Assembly (NCBI GenBank): GCA_036852015.1
Contig: JAANDG010000082.1
Coordinates: 248,001-312,000 of the forward strand
DNA length: 64,000 nt
Source: Pelodera strongyloides
Taxonomy: Eukaryota > Nematoda > Chromadorea > Rhabditida > Rhabditidae
Direction: 5' to 3'
This document shows positions 1-10,427 of the stretch, one piece after another. A model generated the notes under the pieces. The model ran no database searches. It was not told where the DNA came from and was given only the letters and a program-made list of their open reading frames with translations. A program made the position numbers and the translations under genes. Positions within the stretch are counted from its first letter, which is position 1. Every line of letters begins with the position of its first letter.

Positions 1-3
1 AAT

Positions 4-3000
4 TTACAATAGAAGAATCCCAATTGCTAATGGCAAGAACAATGTTTGTGGTGCAAAAGATGATTTATCCGTATCATCTTTAGGTATGTATTTAGTTGTG
101 GTAGATGTTTCTTCAACAGAAGTACTTGGTGCTATTGATGTACTAGATTGTACGGGTAGAGAAGTGGTACCTTTTGGTGGTGGGACGCTAGGCGGGCTAG
201 CCGTGGTAGGTGAGCTAGACTGTACGGGAAGCGTTGAACTGCTTTTTGGTGGAGCGGCGCTAGATGGGCCAGCAGATGCGGGTGCCCTATGGGAGCTAGA
301 GTGCGCGGGTAGAGGAGTGGTATCTTTTGGTGGAGCGGCGCTAGATGGGCCATCGGTTGCGGGTGCTGCATGGGTGCTAGATTGTACAGGCAGCGAAGAA
401 GTGCTCTTTGGGGGTGCGATGCTAGACGGACCAGCAGATGCGGGTGCCGTATGGGAGCTAGAGTGCGCGGGTAGAGGAGTGGTATCTTTTGGTGGAGCGG
501 CGCTAGATGAGCCATCGGTTGCGGGTGCTGCATGGGAGCTAGATTGTACAGGCAGCGAAGAAGTGCTCTTTGGGGGTGCGATGCTAGACTGACCAGCGGT
601 TGCGGGTGCTGTAGGGGAGCTAGACTGTGGGGGTAGAGGAGTGGTATCTTTTGGTGGAGCGGCGGTGGTGGTAGATGCTGTAGGGGAGCTAGATTTCAGG
701 GGAAGCGGAGAAGTGCTTTTTGAGGGTGCGGGGCTAGGTGGGCTAGAGGTGGTGGGTGCCGTAGGGGAGCTAGACTGTGTGGGCTGAGGAGAAGTGCTTT
801 TTGAGGGCGCGCGGCTTTGTTGTGTGGAGCGGGCTACTGTGGAGCTGGATTGCTTTTCTGGGTTCGCCGTTGTTTTTGGTGTAAATAAACTTGATGTGCT
901 CACACTTGGTACATGCGTAGTCGACGTTTGAACAGACGTGATCATTTGCTGAAATGAAATTTGATTTAACCAAATAACACAAAACACCGAAAATGACGAT
1001 CGTTTGAAATAACAAAGGCGCAAAGCAGCTACCTGAAGATGTGATTCAATGAACAGTCTTGCATCGACTAGTCCGGCAGGTTCGCCATCATAAACAGGGT
1101 ACATGTCAGCACAATGGGCAGTTCCTTCAAATTGCATAAAATAAAGACGAATAAGCAGCGGGCCTCGGTTCAGGAAAACCCAATTTTACAGGAAAAACGA
1201 ACCGTTTATCAAATAAGGCATAAAGTGCGTCTCGGCATTGGACTCATATGTTCCCAGTGCATGCCACGGATCGAGCGAGCCATTTGGGAGGACGATATTT
1301 GTTGCCTGAATGAGGTACGTTTTGATTGCGCGAATTAGCCAAAACTGCGGAAATGGGTATGAATTTGTCTACCTTTGATGAACCACACCTTCATCTTTTG
1401 AAAATGGAGGCGCGACTTTGATAAAATAAATTGGTCACATTTCTCCGCTACGAATAATGTAAACTTACTTCAGATGCCATTTTATAAAAGCTTTGGGCAT
1501 TCTTATTTTGGTCCCGGATAAAATTGGCCTTGACAGATGGTCCAAACAAATCAGTGCACATATCAATGAAATAGCTAAATAAATTTAATGAAGGTGTATA
1601 GTTTTTGTTTTTGAAGTCATCCATTGTTTAAATTGTTTCTGATGTGTATGGGATTACCAGGTTTTTTTAGTGAATAAACAGTAAAACAACAAACTTGAGT
1701 GGCACATTTGCCCCAAATATATTCCGACCCTGGTCAGTTGTCTGCAGAAAACCGATTTCATTACAGCACAGCCACATCCATCCTCTGTATGCGCCTGTAA
1801 ACAACCTTTCCTAATTTAACAATTTCCAAAATTACATAAAATAAAATTATCAGAAAACAATAAATAGTCCCGGAATAGCCACACACGAAACAAGAAGCAT
1901 CATACCATTTTCGTCCATTTGTGTGTAATTTCCCTTGAGTGATGCGATCATGTCCCAATAACTATTCGGGAAGACTGTTGGATCCCCTTGTGGAGGGTAG
2001 AAATGGTTATACCTAAAGGGAACTAATCAAAAAAATACTAAGCAACAAGAACAATTACATGGGCCATGTCAACTATAACGACCAACCAAAGCCAAACGTT
2101 GTAAGCCCTCTTTATCACATCGGGTTCTGTTTCGTTGTTCATTATTTTGCATAGCGCCTTCACAGTAATATCATTGTGGGTGACGTCGGACTAAAAATTA
2201 ACAATGCGAAAATTACCCATGGATATAAATATAGTACAAATGCTTAAGACAAATGCTTAAGAAGAGGCATTATTGTGAGCTGGGCTAGATAGAATACCCT
2301 AGAAAGTACAAACCTGTCCGTCGTATGTGTATTGAATCATTCCTTGGAAAAGGGAATACAGATTTGCGAAGAAATTTGTGATATCTAATTTTGTAGTTCC
2401 GCTGTCAAACCTTGGCTGTAGACTGAAATAATTAATGAAAGCAATGGTTCGCCTCAATCATGTACACTACGTACGTACTATAGAAATGTAATACATAACT
2501 ACAATACAAATTTCCTATATGGATTAACACTTCTGACAAGGACAGTTGGGCTACAGTTGGTGCACACGTGTCTAACAAAAGGAAAAATATAAAAAATTAG
2601 AAACTTACTTAAAATATTGATTTAATTTGTTTCTCCCGTCAGTGGTCAATGAAAGCTTCTGAATCTGCGAGAAAGCTGTTTTGATTGCCGAATCGCACTG
2701 CGACTGAATCACATCAGCTTCAACCACCATTGCATATTCTAGAAAGGCAAGATTAAATGTAAACGTAACTGGGTTAGTTCTGTGAATTTTAAGGTAGAAG
2801 TTTTGAGTTTCGAATGTATACGCATAACTAAATGGAAACTGCCAACAACTTTGAGCGCCGAACCAGCAATTATTCGCATTCGTCAACTGATTTTCAAAAG
2901 CAATTATCATAAATGCTAACCGTAAAAGTCGAGCTTTAGGTTGACTGGGGCAGAACTTGCAACGGCTCCGACTGTTAATTCAGGATACTTTGCGCGGAAG

Positions 3001-4268
3001 AACGCAGATAAAGATCCTAAACGGAACATCAACGACTTATTCTCTGCTTCTATACATACCATAAATTCACAAACAGCTCACTATTGTAACAATAATTAGA
3101 CTAACCAGGATAACTGCCTCCGAATGTCACCCATTTTGGATTGGAAAAGCCATGTTTCTTGTTCATGGAAATGATGAAAAATGCGAGGTCTTGAAGAGCC
3201 TGTTCTGTTGTGCAAAGCCGAAGAACATCAGTGTCCATACTCCTAAATAGATGAAAATGCACTCGCCACTGAAATACCAGGGGAAAACAAGATGTTAAAA
3301 GAAACACTAATGATAAATATCTTACTTGATTGGCCAACTGTCACCGAAGAACCGATGCTCCAAATCAAACACCATTGCTCCATATTTGGAGGCCCATTTG
3401 AGATAGGTCACATTTCCGTTGCCCGCCCACTTCTTTGGCTCTGGACCCTCACCACCTATATAAACATTTCTTATTGTTAGAAAAATACATAAGTCACATG
3501 AGGTGCAAGTAAAAAACATCTCTGAAATAAACATTATTGTTTCGCACTTACCGATCATCAAAAATATTATGTTGGTATCGCGGTAGTAAGATGGATTGCG
3601 ATAGTATTTCTGAATGAAACATATTACCGTACAATTGAACAATTCAGATGCGTTTGGATAACACTGGTTTCCACTATCACACAAAATTGTTCTAACCACA
3701 AAACCGTCAGTTGTTTCACTGTTCTCACGTTGTTGGGACGTAATCCTTTTTATCGCAGTACTGCATTAAAGTGCTTGCCTGTTGCCACGTCTTGGTATTC
3801 AGTGGATCGAAATGATCGAGCTTCTGAGTAAAATAATTCACTTCAACCATGGGATAATCATCGGCAGCATCTAAGTGATCCCCAGTCGATTGGAAATAGG
3901 ATGTCCTGAACACATGCGAAGTGGAACAAAAGTCGCGCGCCGAAAGAAGAATGGAAATGAAATGAAACTTCTGACTTGAATTTTATTTGGACGTTGAGTG
4001 GAAAGAAAAAAATTTTTTTTTGTGAGAGTTGGGTGTTTTATATCTAATGTTGGCACATATTTCTTATAGTTGTCCTGCGCGTAGGATAATCCAGTTGACA
4101 TGATGAGTTATGGACCTGTTCATATACCTATTTTCACTTTTTTTCTTACCTAAGCATTCCTCCGGGCGGTCTTCCTAGTAGAAACGGTGGCATATGTCGA
4201 TGCCTATTATGTACAACAGACCCAGTGACACAAATAATCAGTGGTACTATTAGTAACCACCGAATCAT
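4..4268 (-). CDS. S28 serine carboxypeptidase (prolyl carboxypeptidase/contortin type) with mucin-like tail
   Basis: Fifteen exons can be chained with closed phases: 4150-4268, 3779-3905, 3552-3609, 3326-3455, 3106-3242, 2921-3016, 2609-2738, 2314-2422, 2087-2190, 1906-2012, 1695-1794, 1469-1574, 1203-1305, 1033-1124 and 4-948. They sum to 2463 nt, or 820 residues. The first exon encodes a signal peptide ([16 protein letters not shown]). Seen S28 landmarks: GGEGPEP, the nucleophile Ser in GGSYPG, ASSAPV, the catalytic Asp in [11 protein letters not shown] and the His in [10 protein letters not shown], so the triad is intact. The family removes residues after proline; in blood-feeding strongylids related proteins (contortins) sit at the gut surface. 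The last exon adds about 310 residues of Ser/Thr/Pro repeats and ends in a hydrophobic stretch ([11 protein letters not shown]), which looks like a GPI-attachment signal. Intron 2 uses a GC donor (CAG|GCAAGC). The start is chosen because an acceptor lies 3 nt upstream of the ATG. The peptidase call is firm; the GPI anchor is inference. Confidence 0.93.
220..800 (-). repeat. Tandem Ser/Thr/Pro-rich coding repeats
   Basis: Within the last exon of the S28 peptidase gene, imperfect repeats of about 20-26 codons recur, alternating two flavours: [14 protein letters not shown] followed by His/Ala-rich spacing, and [14 protein letters not shown]. The repeats make a low-complexity mucin-like stalk rich in potential O-glycosylation sites. 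The repeat bases are noticeably more GC-rich than the flanks. The opposite strand is also open for about 500 bp, but this is a by-product of the repeat. Confidence 0.9.
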
Positions 4269-4285
4269 TGTCTGTAATAAAGCAA
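4269..4285 (-). promoter_or_regulatory. Predicted spliced-leader trans-splice acceptor of the S28 gene
   Basis: On the minus strand TTTATTACAG is followed by ACA and then the start codon. No donor exon is visible just upstream, and the spacing of 3 nt is typical of nematode trans-splicing. Inference from sequence only. Confidence 0.6.
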
Positions 4286-4978
4286 TCAGCAAATATATAT
4301 GTACACAAACAACATTCCGAGTATTTTTTACGTGAAATTACAGTGTAGGGTCGAACAATAATATTAAATAAGCATGTTTTAATATTATATGATAATTTAA
4401 TACAAGTTTAAAGAAACTAGACGAGAAAAAACGTGGGTTCGAACCTTGCAAAGAATGTAAAGTGATGTATTTCCTTCTTTGATAAGTGTCTTGTAAGATA
4501 AGAATTCTATCACACCCAGAATGGAAAAATTAAGCCGCTTTTACAATGAAACGTGCATTGCTCACTGTAACACCAATAAATTTTCAATAATTTTATAATA
4601 ATTTATTCGTGATAAATTAAAGCTATCATAGAATTAAAATTAAATACACATTCAGCTTGACGCGTAAAGAACTGTTCAAAATAGGGCCTATTTTTATTTG
4701 AAAATGTACGATTAATAAACTGTTGAGCATTCCTCAGTGTTAGCTCATATGCTACGATTATTTTCACTTATAAAGTAAGTCATATGTACTACTACTCAAT
4801 ATATAAGCATACCGGGTAGAAGAATAAAAAACTAGAATAATTCTCATAGAGAATAAAAAGTTATGATATATATTATTCATTAGATGCTTGCTTATTGAAT
4901 AGAGTAATATTGGTCAGAAATACACCAAGCTGTGGTAGTAAGCCAAAGTTGAGAAAAAAAGTTGTTTAATCAAAGTGG
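4286..4978. other. Intergenic, AT-rich
   Basis: About 700 bp between the S28 gene start and the GPCR 3' end. Very AT-rich, with no open frame or recognisable repeat. It presumably holds the S28 promoter and the GPCR 3' UTR. I see nothing else. Confidence 0.6.
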
Positions 4979-7900
4979 TCATACAAATATCTCCATATCA
5001 GTTTGGTCTCCCACAAGGGCATTGAACTCTTGACGAATTTCATGAATTTGGAGAGAAGCCGAGGAAACGCTCATTCCACTTCCCCTCCTCATTTCTTTAC
5101 TAGAACTTTGACTGTTCGGAAGTTGGATGCCACCAATTATTTCAGAAGAAGATCTTCTCACACAATCGTCGGAAGAACGCCTAAGTAATGGAACGTTTAG
5201 TGAATGAGGACAAACAGGTAGTCCGCAACATAATACTGCAGCCCACTCACAGTTAAACAATCTCTCAGACCATGATGCGCGAAAGTTTGGTTAAGTCATA
5301 TCACTCTTGCTGTAAAATCAATAATAATGGCTCACATAAGCAATTTTTACCTGAAGGTTGTGTTTCCTCCAGCACTAATGGATATTCTATGCGGGGAAAG
5401 ACGAGAAATTTCGTCAATGATGATCTCGGGTTTTGGCATTGAAAACTTCCGATTGTGCAGCAATCTGAACACGAAAAACGATTCTTGTTTACATGCAGAT
5501 TGTAACTGACCAGAAATAGAAATCAACTACATCTAACAATTCGACGTTTCAAAACACTAGCCACATATAAGCAGAAACGAATTAACGGATCATGCAAAGC
5601 TGAAAGGAATTAGAGGCGACTCAGCAGTTAATCTGAAGCGTGAAACATGCAGCCTGATTTCATATCACTACTTTTTTTCCATAAACAGCAGAGCAAGTTT
5701 TTATGAGAAGAAGCAAAATTGTGCCTTGTTGTAAGCTTACTACTCTGGTTACCTCAGTAACATTCTTTCAACGGCAACGCTGGTTGTTGAAGTACTAAAG
5801 AACATGACAGTTTTAATGTAACGGAATGCACTATGATATGTCGGCACGCATATATGTAGTTTGCGCGGAATCTGTATGACATATTTTTTCTTTATTTGAA
5901 AGTCGTGTAAATTGGGTCTTCAAAACTCCCTACTCACCCTGCAGAGCTTGCTCTTCTCAGCGGGGACTTCTTTGCAATTCGATGAAAAGCTCCACATCCA
6001 CAGTATTTGACGGGTCCTCGAGAACTATCTCTCGGTGGAAGCATCCAACTTTTCTCTCTTTTACGTTTTGATCTGCCGAATCCCATTAGTCGTCGGAAGG
6101 AATGACGGAATTTCTGAATACCAACAGACTGCACCATACAACAAGTTCATTTTTAAATGCTAATTTGCTTGCCAAGAAAAGAAGAAAACAAACTTGATTG
6201 ATGGCCGAATAAATAAAGAAGTTTAGCGACGAGTTGAGATATCCCAAAGCGGTAAACCAATGGAACCAGAGTTCCATATCAGAAGACCAGTCCTCGCGAA
6301 TCAATTTGTAAATCTTTATCATGTTGAGGCTGAAGAATGGCAACCAGCAGACCAGAAACACAACTAAATCATTTTATTCTAGGATGAGTTATAATTAGTT
6401 CGTGTTCGAAATTTACTACAGCCAAATCGTTAGCAAGTATTGCTTCTGTTTATTTTTTTGATAGGTGAAATATGAAACCGTTTACTCACCCATAACAGTG
6501 GCCACCAGCTTGGTGGCCCTAGTTTCTCTACGTATGGCCATTCCTTGTCTACTCTTAAGCTTTGCAAGTAGATCTAACGCCCAATCCTAAACATATAAAG
6601 ACGTACAGTTGCACTCTCGGGTTATATTTAAACTGTGATTTCTCATTCCGATTGATTGCGTGTTATTTGCCAAAATCTTGTCAAACAAGGATGCGTGATT
6701 GTAAAAAGTTTTTTCTATGTTTTTCGAGTGTTTTCATCTCCGATATTTTCAAATACAGGATTAATTTTTGACAAAAAAAAACGTGCAAAGATGTCAGAAA
6801 CCGTGCCTTTAGACCAGCTAATTTTTTCCTTGCTATATATACGGATTCCCTCCTGGCGAAACTGTACATATGTGAGAGAGAACTTCTCGACGGTCGTTCC
6901 CAATCAGAGATCATTTCGGAAAGACGACGCATTTTTCTTCGTTCCACCTAAAATTTGCAACTCCAAAGTCATTTCCGGAAGAGCGTAAACGTCCGTATAC
7001 GATGATCATTTTCCAACGAAACAAGTCCATTCGTAAATCATTAAAACCAAGGAATACGCCTAGGATACCCAGTACCATTCCGAAATCCAATGGATGTTAG
7101 TTACAAAGCATGCGAATATATTTACAAAATGACAACATAAATTTTTTTCATGAAATGGAAGCTGTTTTCTTTACAAAAACTGCCGCCCTCGGTCGTACAA
7201 GAAATTATCCTAACATGTTTAATGTTCAAATGCACAATCACAGTATTCCATGGGATCTTTTACAACAGTCAAATTTATTGCGCGCCACGAATAGTGAAAT
7301 TCATAGGCAACCGATTTTTTTTTCAAATGGCAGTGTACAACAGAGTTATAATTCTTGCGTAGTTTCATGCTTTCTTAGAATTGAATGAATACACATAACA
7401 ACGGATGTACATACTTTCCTAGCATGGTGAATGCATGCTGTTTCAATAACCTCAACCCCTACAGGCAGACTCGTCGATACTTTCTAAACGATTCATTTTC
7501 GTTCTAATAAAATTTTTAATTGTATAAGGGAAAGGAGTAAGTATAGGTTCCGAGCAAACAAGGTGATCGAATTAAATTAGGACCTGTAACTGTAAACAGT
7601 ACTCATATAAGTGGTTCCTCAATAGACATATATCACGCTTAAGATATCACTCTTTTGTGTATGAGGTACTGACATTACAGTCCTTTTCCATCCTCACAGT
7701 AGCTTTAATGCATGAAACTGTTTATATGACGTTATTTGAGGGTTTTACCACAAAATATAACCTACACCTACCAATGGCGGTTTTAATGATTGCAATTGCT
7801 TGCTCTCTTCGGTCGGTTTGATTTCTTGAATGGACGCTGCCGCTTCGGAATGGCGCCGACGCTGTGCGAACGCAATCGCCATTCCCACGCTTTTCCTCCG

Positions 7901-10427
7901 CCCGCGAGAACCGAATGATTGCATCGCATCAGAAAATCGTCGTGGAACACTGAACAATTCCGCAATTTTCCAAGTTCTATTTCCGATTTCTGTAGCATTC
8001 TATTAGTGCACATATGCTCTTTTAACTTGCTAATTCCTTCTTTCATCTAATAACCCTTCCCTTTCACCGCTCCTCATGTCAACTTACTTTTTTGTGTATT
8101 GTGGTCTGGGAACTTGAAGAACCGATCCGCAACTGCCCTCTCGTTGAATCTCCTGAAACATCACTTGCACTTATTTCTCCATTTTGTCAAGTCTAGCAAT
8201 ATTCATGTGTTAATAACATTATCAAAAATCACGTGAGTTGCTTCGCACAAAGAGAGTTTTTCTTGTCGTTCTGTTGTATGCGTGTTGTTTCAGAGTAAAA
8301 GCGATTGTGCCTTCACCTGATGTAGTGTAACAGCTTCGAGAAGCACGGAGGGCGGCCGTTCTGAATCGTCGTCCACTGTCGTATTCTCTTGACTGCCAGT
8401 CGACGACGGGTGAACTGCCTCCAGTATTGTTTTAAGCTAAAGTAGATGTTACAGAAGCGTAATACAACAATAGTGCGTGCCGTTCGAAGCATCAGTTGTA
8501 TTAAGTTGTACTACCTGCTCCCTCTCAGAGTCTCCAAGTGAGCTTGCATGCTCAGCTGCCGTCTCCTCAATCTTTCGAAGTAGTGGTTTCTCCCAAGTAA
8601 TCATGTTGCGGTTCTTCGGTGCAATACCTGATACCATCTGAGATATTTCTTGGGAATGGAGATCTTCTTACCATACCTTCTATATTTCATCTTTGAGAAG
8701 CTCTCACCTATGCGGAATTGTGTACTTGTACAAAATGTTAAGGTAATTGTTTTCATTCTCCCAGCTTCCCTTTGCGTTTGCAATGCAAAAACTGACCTAT
8801 GACTGTTTGTATTGCAGAAGTTGTTATATTTCCCACGTCGGCACCAAATCCCAAAAATTGGCCCCCAGCCATTTCCTGCAATCCGTTTAGATGAAACACT
8901 AAATATCATTACAAAATATTCCAAATAATGTATGTATATGTCAACTATCACGTTATTCACTGTCGAAGCGCAGATAAAGTGATGCCAAGTTGGAGCATTT
9001 TGACGTATTAAAAGTGTCTCGCGTGACGAGTTTCCTTTTAGGGGCCAATGCCGTGAGAACTTGAGATTTATATTATTAATGCAGGCACATATGCATGTAG
9101 GCCACGTGCAAAGTTAAATATTATGCATGAAATAATGGTCTTTCAACTCGATGTACCTACTTCCAACGCATGAAAAAAACATGAGTATTTACTTTAAGTT
9201 GAGAAAAAAGTGCGTTTACCTGTAATTGAATGGCACGAAGCCTTTTTCGAAGGGTGTAGAAAATGTATCCGTAGGTTAGAAGCATTATGAGGCAAGGCAA
9301 ATAGAACGCAAATATACTGCTGCTAAGCATGTATATTGGGTTATAAATACCGCAGTGATGTTCTGTCAAAAGGAAATGCCGGGTTCTCGTGTTTAGTCCA
9401 GTTCCTAAAATGATGTGGATTATGAACTATTATTAAATAGATTGTCACACTAAAAATGAGACTGTTATTAGTCTTAATTCCTGTGACAGTTACAAAAAAA
9501 ATAGAAACTTGCCTCTAGGGCTTTTTAATGTGTAAATAAAAGAGGCATTTATTATATTGCTCTTGCAAAAGCTGATATTTGGGAATTACCGCAAATTATG
9601 ACGAACGTATTATCTTCACTTTCCCACGACAATAACAGGCAACTTGTAAACACCAACGGCAAATTTCTGTTTGTTTGGTGAAACCAACCTAACGGCAGGG
9701 CGAGGCAAGCGCTAAACAACCATGTGACAGCTATCGCCATATGCACACGACGACGATGTTTCGGTGTTTTATATTCGGCAGGCTTGGTGGCAGCAACCAA
9801 TCTTAAGTAGGCAGAATTGAGTTGTGAAAGACGTGACAAACAGTATTTTCCGCCCTGAAAGCTCAAATAGGATCCCTTGCATGGCTCGTATGTGCAGCTG
9901 AGGCAAACCAACCTATCAATACTGATCAACACAAGGTGCACGATAGAAGCTGTGCTCGCAGCCACATCAATGACACAGTAAAAATGGCAGACAAATTGTG
10001 GCAGATGCCAGTGTAACCCATTAACCTGAACAAGATAAAATTACATGAGAGCATTGAATTGTCACTCAGACTTTTTGCACTGTGTACAAAACGCAACAAA
10101 TATTTTGCCAGTTCTCACCGAAAGGTAAATGCTGAACGGCATAACAAAGGAGCCAACAATGAGGTCAGCTACAGCGAGTGATACCAATAAGTGGTTTGTG
10201 GGTGTTTGCAGCGATTTGGTGGTCCAAACAGCGGCCACCACCATGCAGTTCCCTGGAAAAAGGAACTTATTTCCATCAATAATGAACACTTCAACTATAT
10301 TGTGAAATGGTGAACTAATGAAATTCTCACCAAGAATACATGCCAGTGGCACGATGGAAAGAGTCAAATACCACCATTCGTTGACCAAAAGAGCGTCCTG
10401 TTCTTCTAGACTCAAGTTGCCATGCAT
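4979..10427 (-). CDS. Class A GPCR of the biogenic-amine (dopamine-like) group
   Basis: Exons run from 10427 ([14 protein letters not shown]) down to about 4979. TM1-2 are in 10085-10427 ([32 protein letters not shown]). TM3 is at about 9905-10025 ([15 protein letters not shown]), with the aminergic Asp before VAAST and then IDRLVAA, so the usual DRY is DRL. TM4 is at about 9660-9790 ([15 protein letters not shown]). TM5 is at 9222-9410 ([15 protein letters not shown]) with serines at the catecholamine-contact position. A long third intracellular loop spans exons at about 8800-8890, 8510-8620, 8318-8440, 8050-8150 and 7770-7970. TM6 reads VCWLPFF, and TM7 (about 6190-6290) reads NSSLNFFIY in place of NPxxY. 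The tail contains basic [11 protein letters not shown]. The start follows an acceptor about 50 bp upstream. The last exon is uncertain: two in-phase acceptors give either a short SKSDMT end (stop at 5291) or a longer Ser-rich tail ending MEIFV (stop at 4979). Likely a plasma-membrane amine receptor in neurons or muscle; the ligand cannot be read from sequence. Confidence 0.85.

Noticed and set aside
86..592. 168-codon plus-strand frame with Gly/Asp/Val repeats
   Set aside because: It is the antisense of the mucin-like repeats; repeat periodicity keeps both strands open. The minus strand joins to the peptidase exons in phase.
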